A stretch of 64,000 nucleotides of DNA from Hyphomicrobiales bacterium (GTDB lineage: Bacteria > Pseudomonadota > Alphaproteobacteria > Rhizobiales > Rhizobiaceae). Below the pieces are notes generated by a model. That model had not been told where the DNA came from. It made no database searches and saw nothing but the letters and a program-made list of their open reading frames with translations. The position numbers and the translations under genes are program-made. This document shows, in pieces, positions 37,982 to 46,961 of the stretch. How positions within the stretch are numbered: the stretch's first letter is position 1; each line of letters begins with the position of its first letter. The stretch is from assembly GCA_002400845.2 (NCBI GenBank), contig NVRK02000007.1:16132-80131 (forward strand), given 5' to 3'.

Positions 37982-38006
37982 TGGGGCGTCTTTTGCGGAC
38001 GCCCCA
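37982..38006 (+). terminator. Intercistronic hairpin between urtA and urtB
   Basis: TGGGGCGTC pairs perfectly with GACGCCCCA (9 bp) around TTTTGCG, 32 bases after the urtA stop. The tail TTTATATG is only weakly T-rich. It probably attenuates or stabilises, giving more UrtA than membrane subunits. Confidence 0.75.
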
Positions 38007-38037
38007 TTTATATGTCCCACTTTTACAAGATAGTTAT

Positions 38038-39987
38038 ATGATCCGTACATTTTTATTTCTTGTAGTCTATTTTGTTTCTGTACTTTCTGTTTCAGCACAA
38101 CAAAATGATCTTCAATCTATACTCAATCAAAATAGCAAAGCTGTAGAGCGCGCTTCAAGAAAAACGCTCCAACCAGTGTTAAAATCATTAATCGATAGCA
38201 AGTTAAAAGAAGTGCCTATTTTTCTAGAAAAGTGGCGCGCTAAAAAGGTATGGATACGAAAGTCCGATAAACAGTTTTTTTATATCAATAATAAAAACAG
38301 CACCCCAATAAAACTTATAGACATTTCGAGTGGTGAAATTGTTGGCTTAGAACCAAAAAATAAGCTAAAACAATTAAAGCCTAACAGTGGCGTTAGAAGT
38401 ATTATTGCTTCAACACTTGTACAATTTCAATTAATCGACATTGACAAAAATCGCCGCTTAGCAGCGCTAAAAGCCATAGAACGTGATGCTAATTCAAGTC
38501 ATTTAAATGCGTTACGTGCCACAATAAACAAAGAACCGTTGCCAAGTATAAAAGCCCGTATGTTACGGTTAGAGCGTCTTTTAACAATACGGTTTGATGA
38601 GAACCCAACAAAACGTATTAAGGCTATTAATGGTTTTGCTGGCGATACGAATGTAGATGTGCGAGCCGCACTTAACCCAATATTACAAACAAAAATCGCT
38701 GTTTCTACAATTTTACCAGAAGATAAAAACATTGCTAAAATACTAAAGGTTGGAGACAGTATATCTACGCAAGTAGCATATGATATATTAGTAAAAAACA
38801 AATTAGCGCCTGCGCAAATTAGCATTCAAGAGCGTGATAAGTCACTCATTGCAAATATCAAAAATTCAGAAATCGCAGGAATTAAAACAAGCACTCTAGA
38901 CAATGAACAATCTCGAATTATCGCGTATCAAACCCTTGTTAAAATTGGCGCTGTTCCAGATTTTGTTACCAATGAACAACGTGCAAAGAGTTTGAAAGAA
39001 TTTGTATTTTTCAATCAATACATTGAGACCAACAAAACAGTAACAACTGCAGCGAAAAAAACTTTAGACACCATTAACGCACGTGTTAAAGTATTCAGCT
39101 TTATTGATCTGGGTTTAGACGGCCTGTCATTGGCATCGATCTATTTTTTAGCCGCCATTGGGCTTGCCATTACCTTTGGGGTTATGGGCGTTATAAATAT
39201 GGCACATGGCGAATTTATAATGATTGGCGCTTATACAGGCTATGTCGTTCAACAATTTGTTCCAAATTATACAGCATCCATTATAATTGCTTTGCCTCTG
39301 GCATTTATAGTTGCTTTCGCAGCAGGTGTTGCGCTTGAGCGCCTAGTTATACGCCACTTAATGCATCGTCCACTTGAAACTTTATTGGCAACATTTGGCA
39401 TCTCAATTGCATTGCAACAATTGGCCAAAAACATATTTGGAACGCAGGCCAGACCACTAACATCACCAGATTGGTTAGGCGGCTCTTGGGTCATCAACGA
39501 TATTATTTCAATAAGTTACATTCGAGTTGCAATATTTTTTCTTGCGCTTGCATTTTTGTTTTTACTTTTATTCATTCTTAAAAGAACGCGCCTGGGACTT
39601 GAAGTAAGAGCCGTAACACAAAACCCGCGCATGGCGTCCTCCATGGGAATTAATCCAGATAAAATAAACATGCTCACCTTTGGACTTGGCTCAGGCATTG
39701 CTGGCATTGCGGGAGTGGCGATTGGCTTATTTGCGCAGGTCACATCCGAACTTGGTTCGGGCTATATCGTACAAAGCTTCATGACAGTCGTTGTTGGGGG
39801 CGTTGGCAATATTTGGGGAACCTTAGCAGGTGCCAGTATGATTGGTGGACTGCAAAAAATCATCGAATGGTTCAACCCATCAAACACACTTGCTGCTCAA
39901 ACTTACATGATTATTTTCATCATTATATTCATTCAATTTAAGCCTAAGGGAATTGTCGCTCTTAAAGGCCGTGCGGCAGGGGATTAA
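38038..39987 (+). CDS. urtB: Urea ABC transporter permease UrtB
   Basis: An inner-membrane permease of the LivH class. Starting at ATG 38038 (MIRTFLFLVVYFVSVLSVSAQ) the protein has 649 aa: a signal peptide, a ~340-residue periplasmic helical-repeat region typical of UrtB, then the permease with GLAITFGVMGVINMAHGEFIMIGAYTGYV and RAVTQNPRMASSMGINPDKIN. The track start at 37981 lies inside the intercistronic hairpin and is rejected. It partners UrtC. Confidence 0.93.
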   Translation: MIRTFLFLVVYFVSVLSVSAQQNDLQSILNQNSKAVERASRKTLQPVLKSLIDSKLKEVPIFLEKWRAKKVWIRKSDKQFFYINNKNSTPIKLIDISSGEIVGLEPKNKLKQLKPNSGVRSIIASTLVQFQLIDIDKNRRLAALKAIERDANSSHLNALRATINKEPLPSIKARMLRLERLLTIRFDENPTKRIKAINGFAGDTNVDVRAALNPILQTKIAVSTILPEDKNIAKILKVGDSISTQVAYDILVKNKLAPAQISIQERDKSLIANIKNSEIAGIKTSTLDNEQSRIIAYQTLVKIGAVPDFVTNEQRAKSLKEFVFFNQYIETNKTVTTAAKKTLDTINARVKVFSFIDLGLDGLSLASIYFLAAIGLAITFGVMGVINMAHGEFIMIGAYTGYVVQQFVPNYTASIIIALPLAFIVAFAAGVALERLVIRHLMHRPLETLLATFGISIALQQLAKNIFGTQARPLTSPDWLGGSWVINDIISISYIRVAIFFLALAFLFLLLFILKRTRLGLEVRAVTQNPRMASSMGINPDKINMLTFGLGSGIAGIAGVAIGLFAQVTSELGSGYIVQSFMTVVVGGVGNIWGTLAGASMIGGLQKIIEWFNPSNTLAAQTYMIIFIIIFIQFKPKGIVALKGRAAGD

Positions 39988-40000
39988 GGGGATTAATTTG

Positions 40001-41194
40001 ATGAAAACAGCATTCAAAAATAGCTTTATTTATAAAAACCCATCGGTACTTATATTTCTTTCGGCTTTAGCCATACTAACAATTGGGATGACCATTTTGT
40101 CAGAAGGCTTTGGCGTTGGATTGGTATCAACCAGCTTCATCAAAATATTAGGCAAGACACTTTGTTTTTGTTTAATTGCAATAGCAATGGATTTGGTTTG
40201 GGGATATTGCGGAATACTATCTCTTGGACATTTTGCTTTCTTTGGCCTTGGTGGTTATATGGTCGGCATGTGGCTCATGTTTGCCAGAACAAAAGACATC
40301 GTTATTAATTCTATGGTGAACGCACCGTTGCCGCCAACACCTAATGAAATTAGGGACGCTGTAGGATCGCAAATTTTTGGTGTCGTTGGTGGTTCCGAAA
40401 TTCCAATGATATGGATGTTCGCTGACAGTTTACTTATTCAATTACTATTAGTCATATTAGTACCTGGGCTTTTGGCTTTTGTATTTGGCTATTTAGCTTT
40501 TCGCTCTCGTGTGACAGGTGTTTATCTGTCAATCTTAACTCAAGCAATGACACTCGCACTTTCGCTTTATCTATTCCAAAACGACAGTGGTTTACGAGGC
40601 AATAACGGTCTTTCTGGCCTTCAAAACATACCAGGACTAACCGAAGTCTCACAAGATATAATTTCTGTTTGGTTTTTATGGGCCTCTGCCATAGCACTTG
40701 GACTTGGGTATATTATTGCTAATTGGCTAATATCTGGAAAGTTTGGAAGTGTTGTTCGCGCCATCAGGGATGATGAAACACGCGTGCGCTATCTTGGATA
40801 TACGGTTGAAATTTACAAATTATTGGTATTCGTCATTACAGCTATTATTGCAGCAATTGCAGGTGCACTTTACTACCCACAAGCAGGCATTATTAACCCA
40901 GCAGAAATTGCGCCCATTGCTTCTATTTACTTGGCAGTTTGGGTAGCAATTGGTGGAAGAGGGCGCATTTATGGTGCAGTCATAGGGGCCGCAAGCGTAA
41001 CCTTAATATCCAGTTGGTTTACCGGCGGACAAATACCTAACATTTCTCTTGGGTTCTACACAATCAAATGGATCGATTGGTGGCTGGTAATATTGGGATT
41101 TGGCTTTGTTGCCATTACATTATACGCCCCATCTGGACTAGGTGGATTGTTTGATCGCTTAGTGCGCAAGCAAGTAAATGAGGAGAGCAAATAA
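40001..41194 (+). CDS. urtC: Urea ABC transporter permease UrtC
   Basis: A LivM-type permease of 397 aa. ATG 40001 follows GGGG by nine bases; the track's earlier start lies inside urtB. Visible features are the conserved LVWGYCGILSLGHFAFFGLGGYMVGMWLM, NGLSGLQNIPG, and the ATPase-contact region VVRAIRDDETRVRYLGYTVEIYKLLVFV. It ends in a TAATG overlap with urtD, so the two are coupled. Confidence 0.94.
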   Translation: MKTAFKNSFIYKNPSVLIFLSALAILTIGMTILSEGFGVGLVSTSFIKILGKTLCFCLIAIAMDLVWGYCGILSLGHFAFFGLGGYMVGMWLMFARTKDIVINSMVNAPLPPTPNEIRDAVGSQIFGVVGGSEIPMIWMFADSLLIQLLLVILVPGLLAFVFGYLAFRSRVTGVYLSILTQAMTLALSLYLFQNDSGLRGNNGLSGLQNIPGLTEVSQDIISVWFLWASAIALGLGYIIANWLISGKFGSVVRAIRDDETRVRYLGYTVEIYKLLVFVITAIIAAIAGALYYPQAGIINPAEIAPIASIYLAVWVAIGGRGRIYGAVIGAASVTLISSWFTGGQIPNISLGFYTIKWIDWWLVILGFGFVAITLYAPSGLGGLFDRLVRKQVNEESK

Positions 41195-41940
41195 TGCAAG
41201 AAGCATCCTTATTAGAATTGGAAGGCGTATCGGTTTCATTCGATGGTTTTAAAGCGATAAACAATTTGTCATTTCAAATTGGCAGTGCTGAATTGCGTGC
41301 AATTATAGGTCCAAATGGCGCAGGCAAAACTACCATGATGGACATTATCACAGGCAAGACAAAACCAGACAATGGCAGTGTGTTGTATGGCACACCTGCA
41401 AAAAGCCTCTTACGATTATCTGAGAGCCAAATAGCACGCATCGGCATTGGACGTAAGTTTCAACGCCCCACTGTTTTTGAAAATCAAAGCGTGTTTGATA
41501 ATTTCTTAATGGCACTCAAAAAGAGTAGATCGCCACTGGATGTATTATTTTATCGATTAGAAAATACAGACCTTGAACGCGTTAAAGTTCTGGCAGAGGA
41601 GGTCGGCTTGCATGAACAGTTGGAACGTACTTCTGGTGAGTTATCACACGGACAAAAGCAATGGCTAGAAATTGGAATGTTACTGGCACAAGACCCAAAA
41701 GTTTTATTAGTCGATGAGCCAGCTGCTGGAATGACGCCTCAAGAGCGCATGCATACAACAAATATTTTAAAGAAGGCCGCCCAAACACGAGCAGTGGTCG
41801 TAGTGGAACATGACATGGAATTTGTACGTCGTTTAGAATGTCGTGTAACTGTTTTACATGAAGGGTCTGTGTTGGCTGAAGGAAGTATCGACCATGTTAC
41901 AAATGACGAATCTGTAATCGACGTTTACTTGGGAAGATAG
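41194..41940 (+). CDS. urtD: Urea ABC transporter ATP-binding protein UrtD
   Basis: A LivG-type ATPase of 248 aa with Walker A GPNGAGKTTMMDII, signature ELSHGQKQWLEIGMLL and Walker B LLVDEPAAGMT, then VVVVEHDMEFVRRL. The DGFKAIN element and the SHGQKQWLE signature are typical of UrtD. It overlaps urtC and is one base from urtE. Confidence 0.95.
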   Translation: MQEASLLELEGVSVSFDGFKAINNLSFQIGSAELRAIIGPNGAGKTTMMDIITGKTKPDNGSVLYGTPAKSLLRLSESQIARIGIGRKFQRPTVFENQSVFDNFLMALKKSRSPLDVLFYRLENTDLERVKVLAEEVGLHEQLERTSGELSHGQKQWLEIGMLLAQDPKVLLVDEPAAGMTPQERMHTTNILKKAAQTRAVVVVEHDMEFVRRLECRVTVLHEGSVLAEGSIDHVTNDESVIDVYLGR

Positions 41941-41941
41941 A

Positions 41942-42637
41942 ATGTTAGAAATACGCGACCTAGATCTCCATTACGGACAATCAAAAATTCTCAATAACAT
42001 CTCCCTTACAGCTCATACAGGCAAAGTTACCTGCATAATGGGAACCAATGGCGTTGGTAAAACAAGCTTACTAAAAGCGATTTCTGGCGTTCACCCACGC
42101 AGCAATGGCGACATCATGATCGATGGTCATAATGTAGGAAAAAGTGAGCCCTTTAAACTAGCCCAAATGGGCATTGGATATGTGCCACAAGGACGTGATA
42201 TTTTTCCTCTATTAACAGTTCGCGAAAACCTAGAAACTGGCTTTGCCTGTTTACCAAAAGGTGAAAAACACATTGATGATGAAATATTTGAACTTTTTCC
42301 GGTTCTAAAACAAATGGAAAATAGAAGAGGCGGTGACTTATCGGGCGGACAACAGCAACAATTAAGCATCGCACGCGCTCTTATTACCAAGCCAAAAATT
42401 CTTTTGCTTGATGAACCAACTGAAGGCATTCAGCCCAATATTATTCAACAAATTGGGCGCGTCATAGAAATATTGCGAAATAGAAACGATATGGCAATCG
42501 TACTTGTGGAACAATATTTCGACTTTGCTTACAACTTGGCTGATACATTTTATACAATGCGTAGGGGAGAGATTGAGATGAGCGGCCCTAAATCAAAATT
42601 GAGCAAATCAAAACTTCTTAAATCTGTCTCTGTGTAA
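41942..42637 (+). CDS. urtE: Urea ABC transporter ATP-binding protein UrtE
   Basis: A LivF-type ATPase of 231 aa. LHYGQSKILNNISL opens the domain, Walker A is GTNGVGKTSLLK, the signature DLSGGQQQQLSIARAL and Walker B KILLLDEPTEGIQPNI. GYVPQGRDIFPLLTVRENL is characteristic. It completes the urea importer. Neither urease nor urea amidolyase genes are visible within the window. Confidence 0.95.
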   Translation: MLEIRDLDLHYGQSKILNNISLTAHTGKVTCIMGTNGVGKTSLLKAISGVHPRSNGDIMIDGHNVGKSEPFKLAQMGIGYVPQGRDIFPLLTVRENLETGFACLPKGEKHIDDEIFELFPVLKQMENRRGGDLSGGQQQQLSIARALITKPKILLLDEPTEGIQPNIIQQIGRVIEILRNRNDMAIVLVEQYFDFAYNLADTFYTMRRGEIEMSGPKSKLSKSKLLKSVSV

Positions 42638-42700
42638 CGCTACTAATAACAGCGTTAATATATAATGACCATTATAAATTAACGCACTGTTTTGCGTTAA
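42635..42700. terminator. Two hairpins between convergent urtE and LacI-type gene
   Basis: TAACGCT/AGCGTTA (42635-42657) overlaps the urtE stop codon, and TTAACGCA/TGCGTTAA (42679-42700) is a perfect 8-bp stem eight bases from the end of the minus-strand regulator. Neither has a long T-run on either strand; together they probably separate the two converging transcripts. Confidence 0.55.
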
Positions 42701-42707
42701 ATTACAG

Positions 42708-43736
42708 CTAAATATTCTCACTTGTATGAATTTGAAATGGCAACATAAAAGTTTGGTCGCGGGCTAAACCATCTGATTTATTCGCGTTGATTAAGCTTTT
42801 GATCGTTTGTTGAGCTACCTCACGCAGTGGGTGAGAAATGACCATAGTCAATGTATTTTCAAGCAAAGCATTTTTAGTAACCTCTGTCAGCTCATAACCT
42901 ACGGCAACAAAGTCATCGGCTAACTTGGCTCTTTTCACTGCATCCAATACACCAGCCATACCACCACCAGAGATAAACAAACCCTTTAGGTCAGGATTTT
43001 CGGTCAGTACTTTTTCGGTCGCTTCATGACCAATCGCGTTGGTCTCATAAGTATAATGAGGCTCCAAAAGTGTGAAATTGTCATTATACTCCCTAAAATA
43101 GGATCGAAACCCAGTTTCATTTAATTCTTGATTGCGATATCTATGACTGCCAACCAACGCACCAATTTTCCCTGGTTCTTTACACATTTTGTGAAATGCC
43201 CAAGCAGCTGTGCGTCCAACTTTCCAATTATCCAGCCCAATAAAACCAATAGGGCAGTTGGCCACCAACGGAGATACTAAAGCAAATACAGGAGTCTGCG
43301 TGGCTGCAACTTTTTCAATCGATTCTATTATTAGTGGGTGATGTGCAGAAGAAATTGCGAACCCATCAAAACCCACACCATGTTTTAAAATATGATCTGC
43401 AACATTATTGGGGGATAAATTGTTGATGTGATGTATATTTAGTTTAACGTTACAACCTTCAACATCATCAGCAGCCCTTTGTAATTCGGTAGCCAAATTG
43501 CGATAAAAGTGTCTATTACTTTGCATAAGCAATATTGAAAATTCAAAACTTTCTATGCTTGCAGCTATTCTGTCTTTTATGGACCCAACACCGTAAAAAC
43601 CGATATCAGCCGCCGCTTGTAGCACAACTTCCATCGTACCACGTCGTACATTGTTCTTTCCACTTAACACCCGATTAACAGTCGCGACCGATACATCTGC
43701 CTTTACTGCCAAGTCTTGAATTGTAGGTCTTGCCAC
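42708..43736 (-). CDS. LacI-family regulator of inositol-type module A
   Basis: A 342-aa repressor-type protein. The N-terminal HTH reads PTIQDLAVKADVSVATVNRVLSGKNNVRRGTMEVV, followed by a periplasmic-binding-like effector domain (GFDGFAISSAHHPLII; GFIGLDNWKVGRTAAWAFHKM). It starts at GTG 43736 with AGGAG eight bases upstream. It is divergent from the module A transporter, with a cluster of TGATAT-type repeats between, so it probably controls that transporter in response to its sugar or cyclitol. It is clearly paralogous to the regulator at 49.1 kb (shared GFYGxGxIKDR and DNWKVGxTAAW). Confidence 0.9.
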   Translation of the reverse strand: MARPTIQDLAVKADVSVATVNRVLSGKNNVRRGTMEVVLQAAADIGFYGVGSIKDRIAASIESFEFSILLMQSNRHFYRNLATELQRAADDVEGCNVKLNIHHINNLSPNNVADHILKHGVGFDGFAISSAHHPLIIESIEKVAATQTPVFALVSPLVANCPIGFIGLDNWKVGRTAAWAFHKMCKEPGKIGALVGSHRYRNQELNETGFRSYFREYNDNFTLLEPHYTYETNAIGHEATEKVLTENPDLKGLFISGGGMAGVLDAVKRAKLADDFVAVGYELTEVTKNALLENTLTMVISHPLREVAQQTIKSLINANKSDGLARDQTFMLPFQIHTSENI

Positions 43737-44054
43737 AGTTCTTACTCCTAAATAAATAGAATTATTTCATATCATTTCATATCATTACCATATCAGTTTT
43801 TGATATACAATGATACAAAATGATTTTAGTCAAGTGACATCGTTATGTAAAGTATGTTTTATTATCAGTGCACATAAACGATTGTTACAACACGAAATTC
43901 TGCTCTATATCAAATTTTAGAGTCATGAGTTTTTAGTAAAAATCAAATGTGTGGGGTTTCCAAGTGCTCAAATAAGTAATTTTTGAGTGCTCGAAATCTT
44001 AGTACTAGTTTTTAATAGGCATCATAGTGAAGCCTAAACTCGGGAGAAGTATAG
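43737..44054. other. Divergent control region of module A
   Basis: About 320 bases between the regulator and the binding-protein gene. It holds the repeat cluster annotated at 43768-43824; the rest is AT-rich with no gene. Confidence 0.6.
43768..43824. promoter_or_regulatory. Cluster of CATATCA / TGATAT repeats, probable LacI-type operators
   Basis: CATATCA occurs at 43768, 43778 and 43789 in one orientation, then TGATAT at 43801, TGATAC at 43811 and TGAT at 43821 in the other. Spacing is about 10-11 bases, one helical turn, and the whole is symmetric around GTTTT at 43796-43800. It begins about 30 bases before the regulator start. Confidence 0.65.
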
Positions 44055-45029
44055 ATGAAATTATTCACAAATATGTTGAAAAGCACTGCAGTGGCAGCTG
44101 TGGTTATGACTGCAAGTGTTGCAACTGCACCAGCTGCTGATATCGCTGTAATTGCAGGTTCGATTGAAGATGGTTTCTTCAACCTTATCAAAAAAGGCGT
44201 CGATGATGCGACATTAGTAGTTGAAGCAAATGGTGGTTCAGTAAATTATCTTCGAACATCTAACTACGATAATTTTGGCCCTGACCTAGTGCAGCTAATC
44301 AATACAGCGGTTAGCCAAAATGTAGATGGCATTGCGATTCCAGTATGGGTTCCAGAATCACAGGTTCCTGCGCTTAAAGCAGCTGCTGCCAAAGGCATTA
44401 AGATAATGATCTACAACTCAGGCGCTTCAATAAGAGAAGAAGTAAGCGGCATCAACTATTTTGGTTCTGATGAATTTGTTGCTGGTGTAGCTGGTGGTGA
44501 ATATATGGCAAAAAATGGTGCTAAAAATATTATTTGTCATATCCAAAGCCCTGGAGCTGTAAACTTGGAAGCACGTTGTAAAGGTGTGAAAGAGGGCGCT
44601 GCTAAACATGGCGCTATATCAACTAACTTGCCTCTACCTGCAAACCTTGACCAAAATGTAACAGCTACTTCTGAGGCTATTAAAGCTGAATTGCTTAAAG
44701 ATCCAACAATTGATGCTGTTATAACTTTGGCTGCTTGGGCTTCAGACGCAGCAGCTGTTGCGATTAAACAAGCGGGTGGTCCAGACAAAGTTAAACTTGG
44801 TACATTCGACATGAGCCCTGCGGTTCTTGCCCGTATTAAAGATGGCACTCAGTCTATGGCAATCGATCAACAACCATACCTTCAAGGCTTTTTAGCAACA
44901 TCTATGCTTGCAGCTCACATTGATTTTGGTACAGAACTCGCAACTGATCCTGTGTTGACAGGTCCTGCGATCATTGATGCGTCCAATATTGATACTGCAC
45001 TTGCTGGTGTTAAAAAAGGCGCTCGTTAA
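44055..45029 (+). CDS. Sugar/inositol-type ABC transporter substrate-binding protein, module A
   Basis: A 324-aa periplasmic receptor of the RbsB/Peripla_BP_4 class. The signal peptide ends near ATAPAAD. The mature protein shows IAVIAGSIEDGFFNLIKKGVDDA, the ligand-loop region VDGIAIPVWVPESQVPALKAA, and a hinge region with AIDQQPYLQGFLATSMLA. GGGAGAAG lies before the ATG. It is first in the module A operon and is followed by a hairpin, then permease and ATPase. Sequence layout is very similar to the module B receptor at 50.3 kb. An inositol or inositol-derivative ligand is inferred from the downstream enzymes. Confidence 0.88.
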   Translation: MKLFTNMLKSTAVAAVVMTASVATAPAADIAVIAGSIEDGFFNLIKKGVDDATLVVEANGGSVNYLRTSNYDNFGPDLVQLINTAVSQNVDGIAIPVWVPESQVPALKAAAAKGIKIMIYNSGASIREEVSGINYFGSDEFVAGVAGGEYMAKNGAKNIICHIQSPGAVNLEARCKGVKEGAAKHGAISTNLPLPANLDQNVTATSEAIKAELLKDPTIDAVITLAAWASDAAAVAIKQAGGPDKVKLGTFDMSPAVLARIKDGTQSMAIDQQPYLQGFLATSMLAAHIDFGTELATDPVLTGPAIIDASNIDTALAGVKKGAR

Positions 45030-45054
45030 TTTCGAGTCAAAACTAAAAATAGTC

Positions 45055-45076
45055 AACCCAGTCTATGCTGGGTTGG
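45055..45076 (+). terminator. Intercistronic hairpin after binding protein A
   Basis: CAACCCAG pairs with CTGGGTTG (8 bp) around TCTATG, 26 bases after the stop. The tail GCTTCTAATT is not a T-run, so partial attenuation or 3'-end protection is more likely than full termination. Confidence 0.7.
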
Positions 45077-45135
45077 CTTCTAATTATAAAATACGTACCT
45101 AATGAATATTAAGTGAATAAATTGGAGAGAGTTAA

Positions 45136-46137
45136 ATGCGTAATCTGTCAATAGGCAGCCTATTAATAAGACCCGAAGCGGGTGCTTTTTTAGGTATGGT
45201 CTTTGTTTTTGTTTTTTTTGCCGTTTTTGGCGGATCAACTTTCACGTCCTTTTCAGGCGCGGCTAGCTGGTTAAATGTTGCCGCTAATTTGGGCATCATC
45301 GCTATCCCTATTGGCTTTTTAATGATTGCTGGCGAACTTGATCTCTCCATTGGTGCAATGGTTCCTGCGGCCTCTATGTCTATGGGGATTATATCAGGTT
45401 ATTACGGACTTCCAATTCTGGTCGGTGTTGGCCTTACTATGCTTTTTGCGGCAACATTTGGTTGGATTAATGGCATCATTGTTGTTCGCACAGAAGTACC
45501 ATCCTTGATTGTAACAATGGGAACACTCTTTTCTATTGCTGGCTTAACACTTTTCTTATCTATCTTTTTAACCGACACAACTGCTGTTGCATTAAATGCA
45601 CCTGCATGGGCTAAAGCAGTTTTTGGTGATTTTTACTTCGGTTCTTACCAAATAATAATTCTTTGGTGGCTAGGTATGACTGCAATTTACGTCTACTTTT
45701 TACACTTTTCTCCTTGGGGCAATTGGTTGTACGCAATGGGTGGAGACAAAGTAAGCGCCAGAAATGCAGGTATTCCAACGAATAAACTGACCATTGGCAT
45801 GTTCATGCTGTCGTCTCTTAGCGCAGCCTTTGTTGGGATTTGCCAAACAATTCTATTTAATTCTGCTCAAGTATCTTCAGGCATGTCATTCATCTTTAAT
45901 ACGATTATTTCAGTTGTAATTGGTGGCGTAATTCTTACGGGTGGATTTGGTTCTGTGATTGGCATCTTCTTCGGAACAATCACATTCGCCATGGTAAACC
46001 AAGGTATTTACTTCACAGATTTCGATCGCAACCTTTCAAGCTTAATTGTTGGTATCATGTTGTTGATTGCGGTTTTGATGAACAACACATTTAGACAAAT
46101 GGCGTTAACCCATACGTCTCCAAAGAAAAAGAAGTGA
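45136..46137 (+). CDS. ABC transporter permease, module A
   Basis: A 333-aa RbsC/FrcC-type inner-membrane permease. It shows LNVAANLGIIAIPIGFLMIAGELDLSIGAMVPAASM, the usual CUT2 permease signature, and the late loop GNWLYAMGGDKVSARNAGIPTNKL contacting the ATPase. It ends with a run of four lysines. GGAGAGAG precedes the ATG. Only one permease gene is present in this module, so the pore is presumably a homodimer. The ATPase gene begins about ten bases after the stop. Confidence 0.9.
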   Translation: MRNLSIGSLLIRPEAGAFLGMVFVFVFFAVFGGSTFTSFSGAASWLNVAANLGIIAIPIGFLMIAGELDLSIGAMVPAASMSMGIISGYYGLPILVGVGLTMLFAATFGWINGIIVVRTEVPSLIVTMGTLFSIAGLTLFLSIFLTDTTAVALNAPAWAKAVFGDFYFGSYQIIILWWLGMTAIYVYFLHFSPWGNWLYAMGGDKVSARNAGIPTNKLTIGMFMLSSLSAAFVGICQTILFNSAQVSSGMSFIFNTIISVVIGGVILTGGFGSVIGIFFGTITFAMVNQGIYFTDFDRNLSSLIVGIMLLIAVLMNNTFRQMALTHTSPKKKK

Positions 46138-46147
46138 GGTGATTGCA

Positions 46148-46957
46148 ATGTCTAAGAATATTAAATCTAATAGAAAACCCGTTCTTGAGTTACGCAACGT
46201 AAATAAATCTTTTGGTCCAATTGATGTGTTGCATGACATCTCTTTGAAAGTACACAAAGGGGAGGTGCTATGTCTTTTAGGAGATAATGGCGCTGGTAAA
46301 TCAACACTCATTAAAACGCTTTGTGGTGTTCACAAACCGACAAGCGGCACAATCCTTATGGATGGTGAAGAGGTTAATTTCCCTAACCCTAGGTCTGCGG
46401 CGGATAAAGGCATCTCAACTGTTCACCAATTTGGTGGAACATTTCCTTTAATGAGCATCGGTCGTTCTTTCTTCGTAGGGGTTGAGCCAACCAAAAACTT
46501 TGGCCCAATAAAAATATTTGATAGAAAAAAAGCCAATGAAATTGCGGTTAAAGCGGTTCAAGATTTTGGCATCACACGCATTGATGATGGTGATCGTTTG
46601 ATCGGTGGTTTGTCTGGTGGTGAGCGTCAATCTCTTGCAATTGCAAGAGCGGTGCATTTTGGTGCACGTGTGCTTATTCTAGATGAGCCAACAGCAGCCC
46701 TTGGTGTCAAGCAAGCCTCACACGTATTGCGCATTGTGAATGAAGCAAAAAAACGGGGCCTTGCGGTAATCTTTATTACACACCAAGTGATGCATGCGAT
46801 GGCCGTAGGTGACCATTTCGCTGTGTTAATACGCGGTGGCATTGCCGCTGATTTCAAAAAAGGCGAAAGATCACGCGAAGAAATCACTGATCTAATGGCT
46901 GGTGGTGAAACTATGGCGGATTTAGAAGCTGAAATTCAAGCAAGTATAGACGAATAA
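46148..46957 (+). CDS. ABC transporter ATP-binding protein, module A
   Basis: A 269-aa single-domain ATPase of the FrcA type. Walker [15 protein letters not shown], the region [19 protein letters not shown], signature [16 protein letters not shown] and Walker [14 protein letters not shown] are visible. ATG 46148 follows GAGGTG closely; the track start nine bases earlier is a GTG inside that ribosome site. It is nearly the same protein as the module B ATPase (53.5 kb), with long identical stretches. Confidence 0.92.
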   Translation: MSKNIKSNRKPVLELRNVNKSFGPIDVLHDISLKVHKGEVLCLLGDNGAGKSTLIKTLCGVHKPTSGTILMDGEEVNFPNPRSAADKGISTVHQFGGTFPLMSIGRSFFVGVEPTKNFGPIKIFDRKKANEIAVKAVQDFGITRIDDGDRLIGGLSGGERQSLAIARAVHFGARVLILDEPTAALGVKQASHVLRIVNEAKKRGLAVIFITHQVMHAMAVGDHFAVLIRGGIAADFKKGERSREEITDLMAGGETMADLEAEIQASIDE

Positions 46958-46961
46958 CAAC

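Noticed and set aside
43737-44054. Iteron-type replication origin made of the CATATCA repeats
   Set aside because: The repeats lie between divergent LacI and receptor genes and include inverted copies, which fits an operator cluster; no rep gene is nearby.
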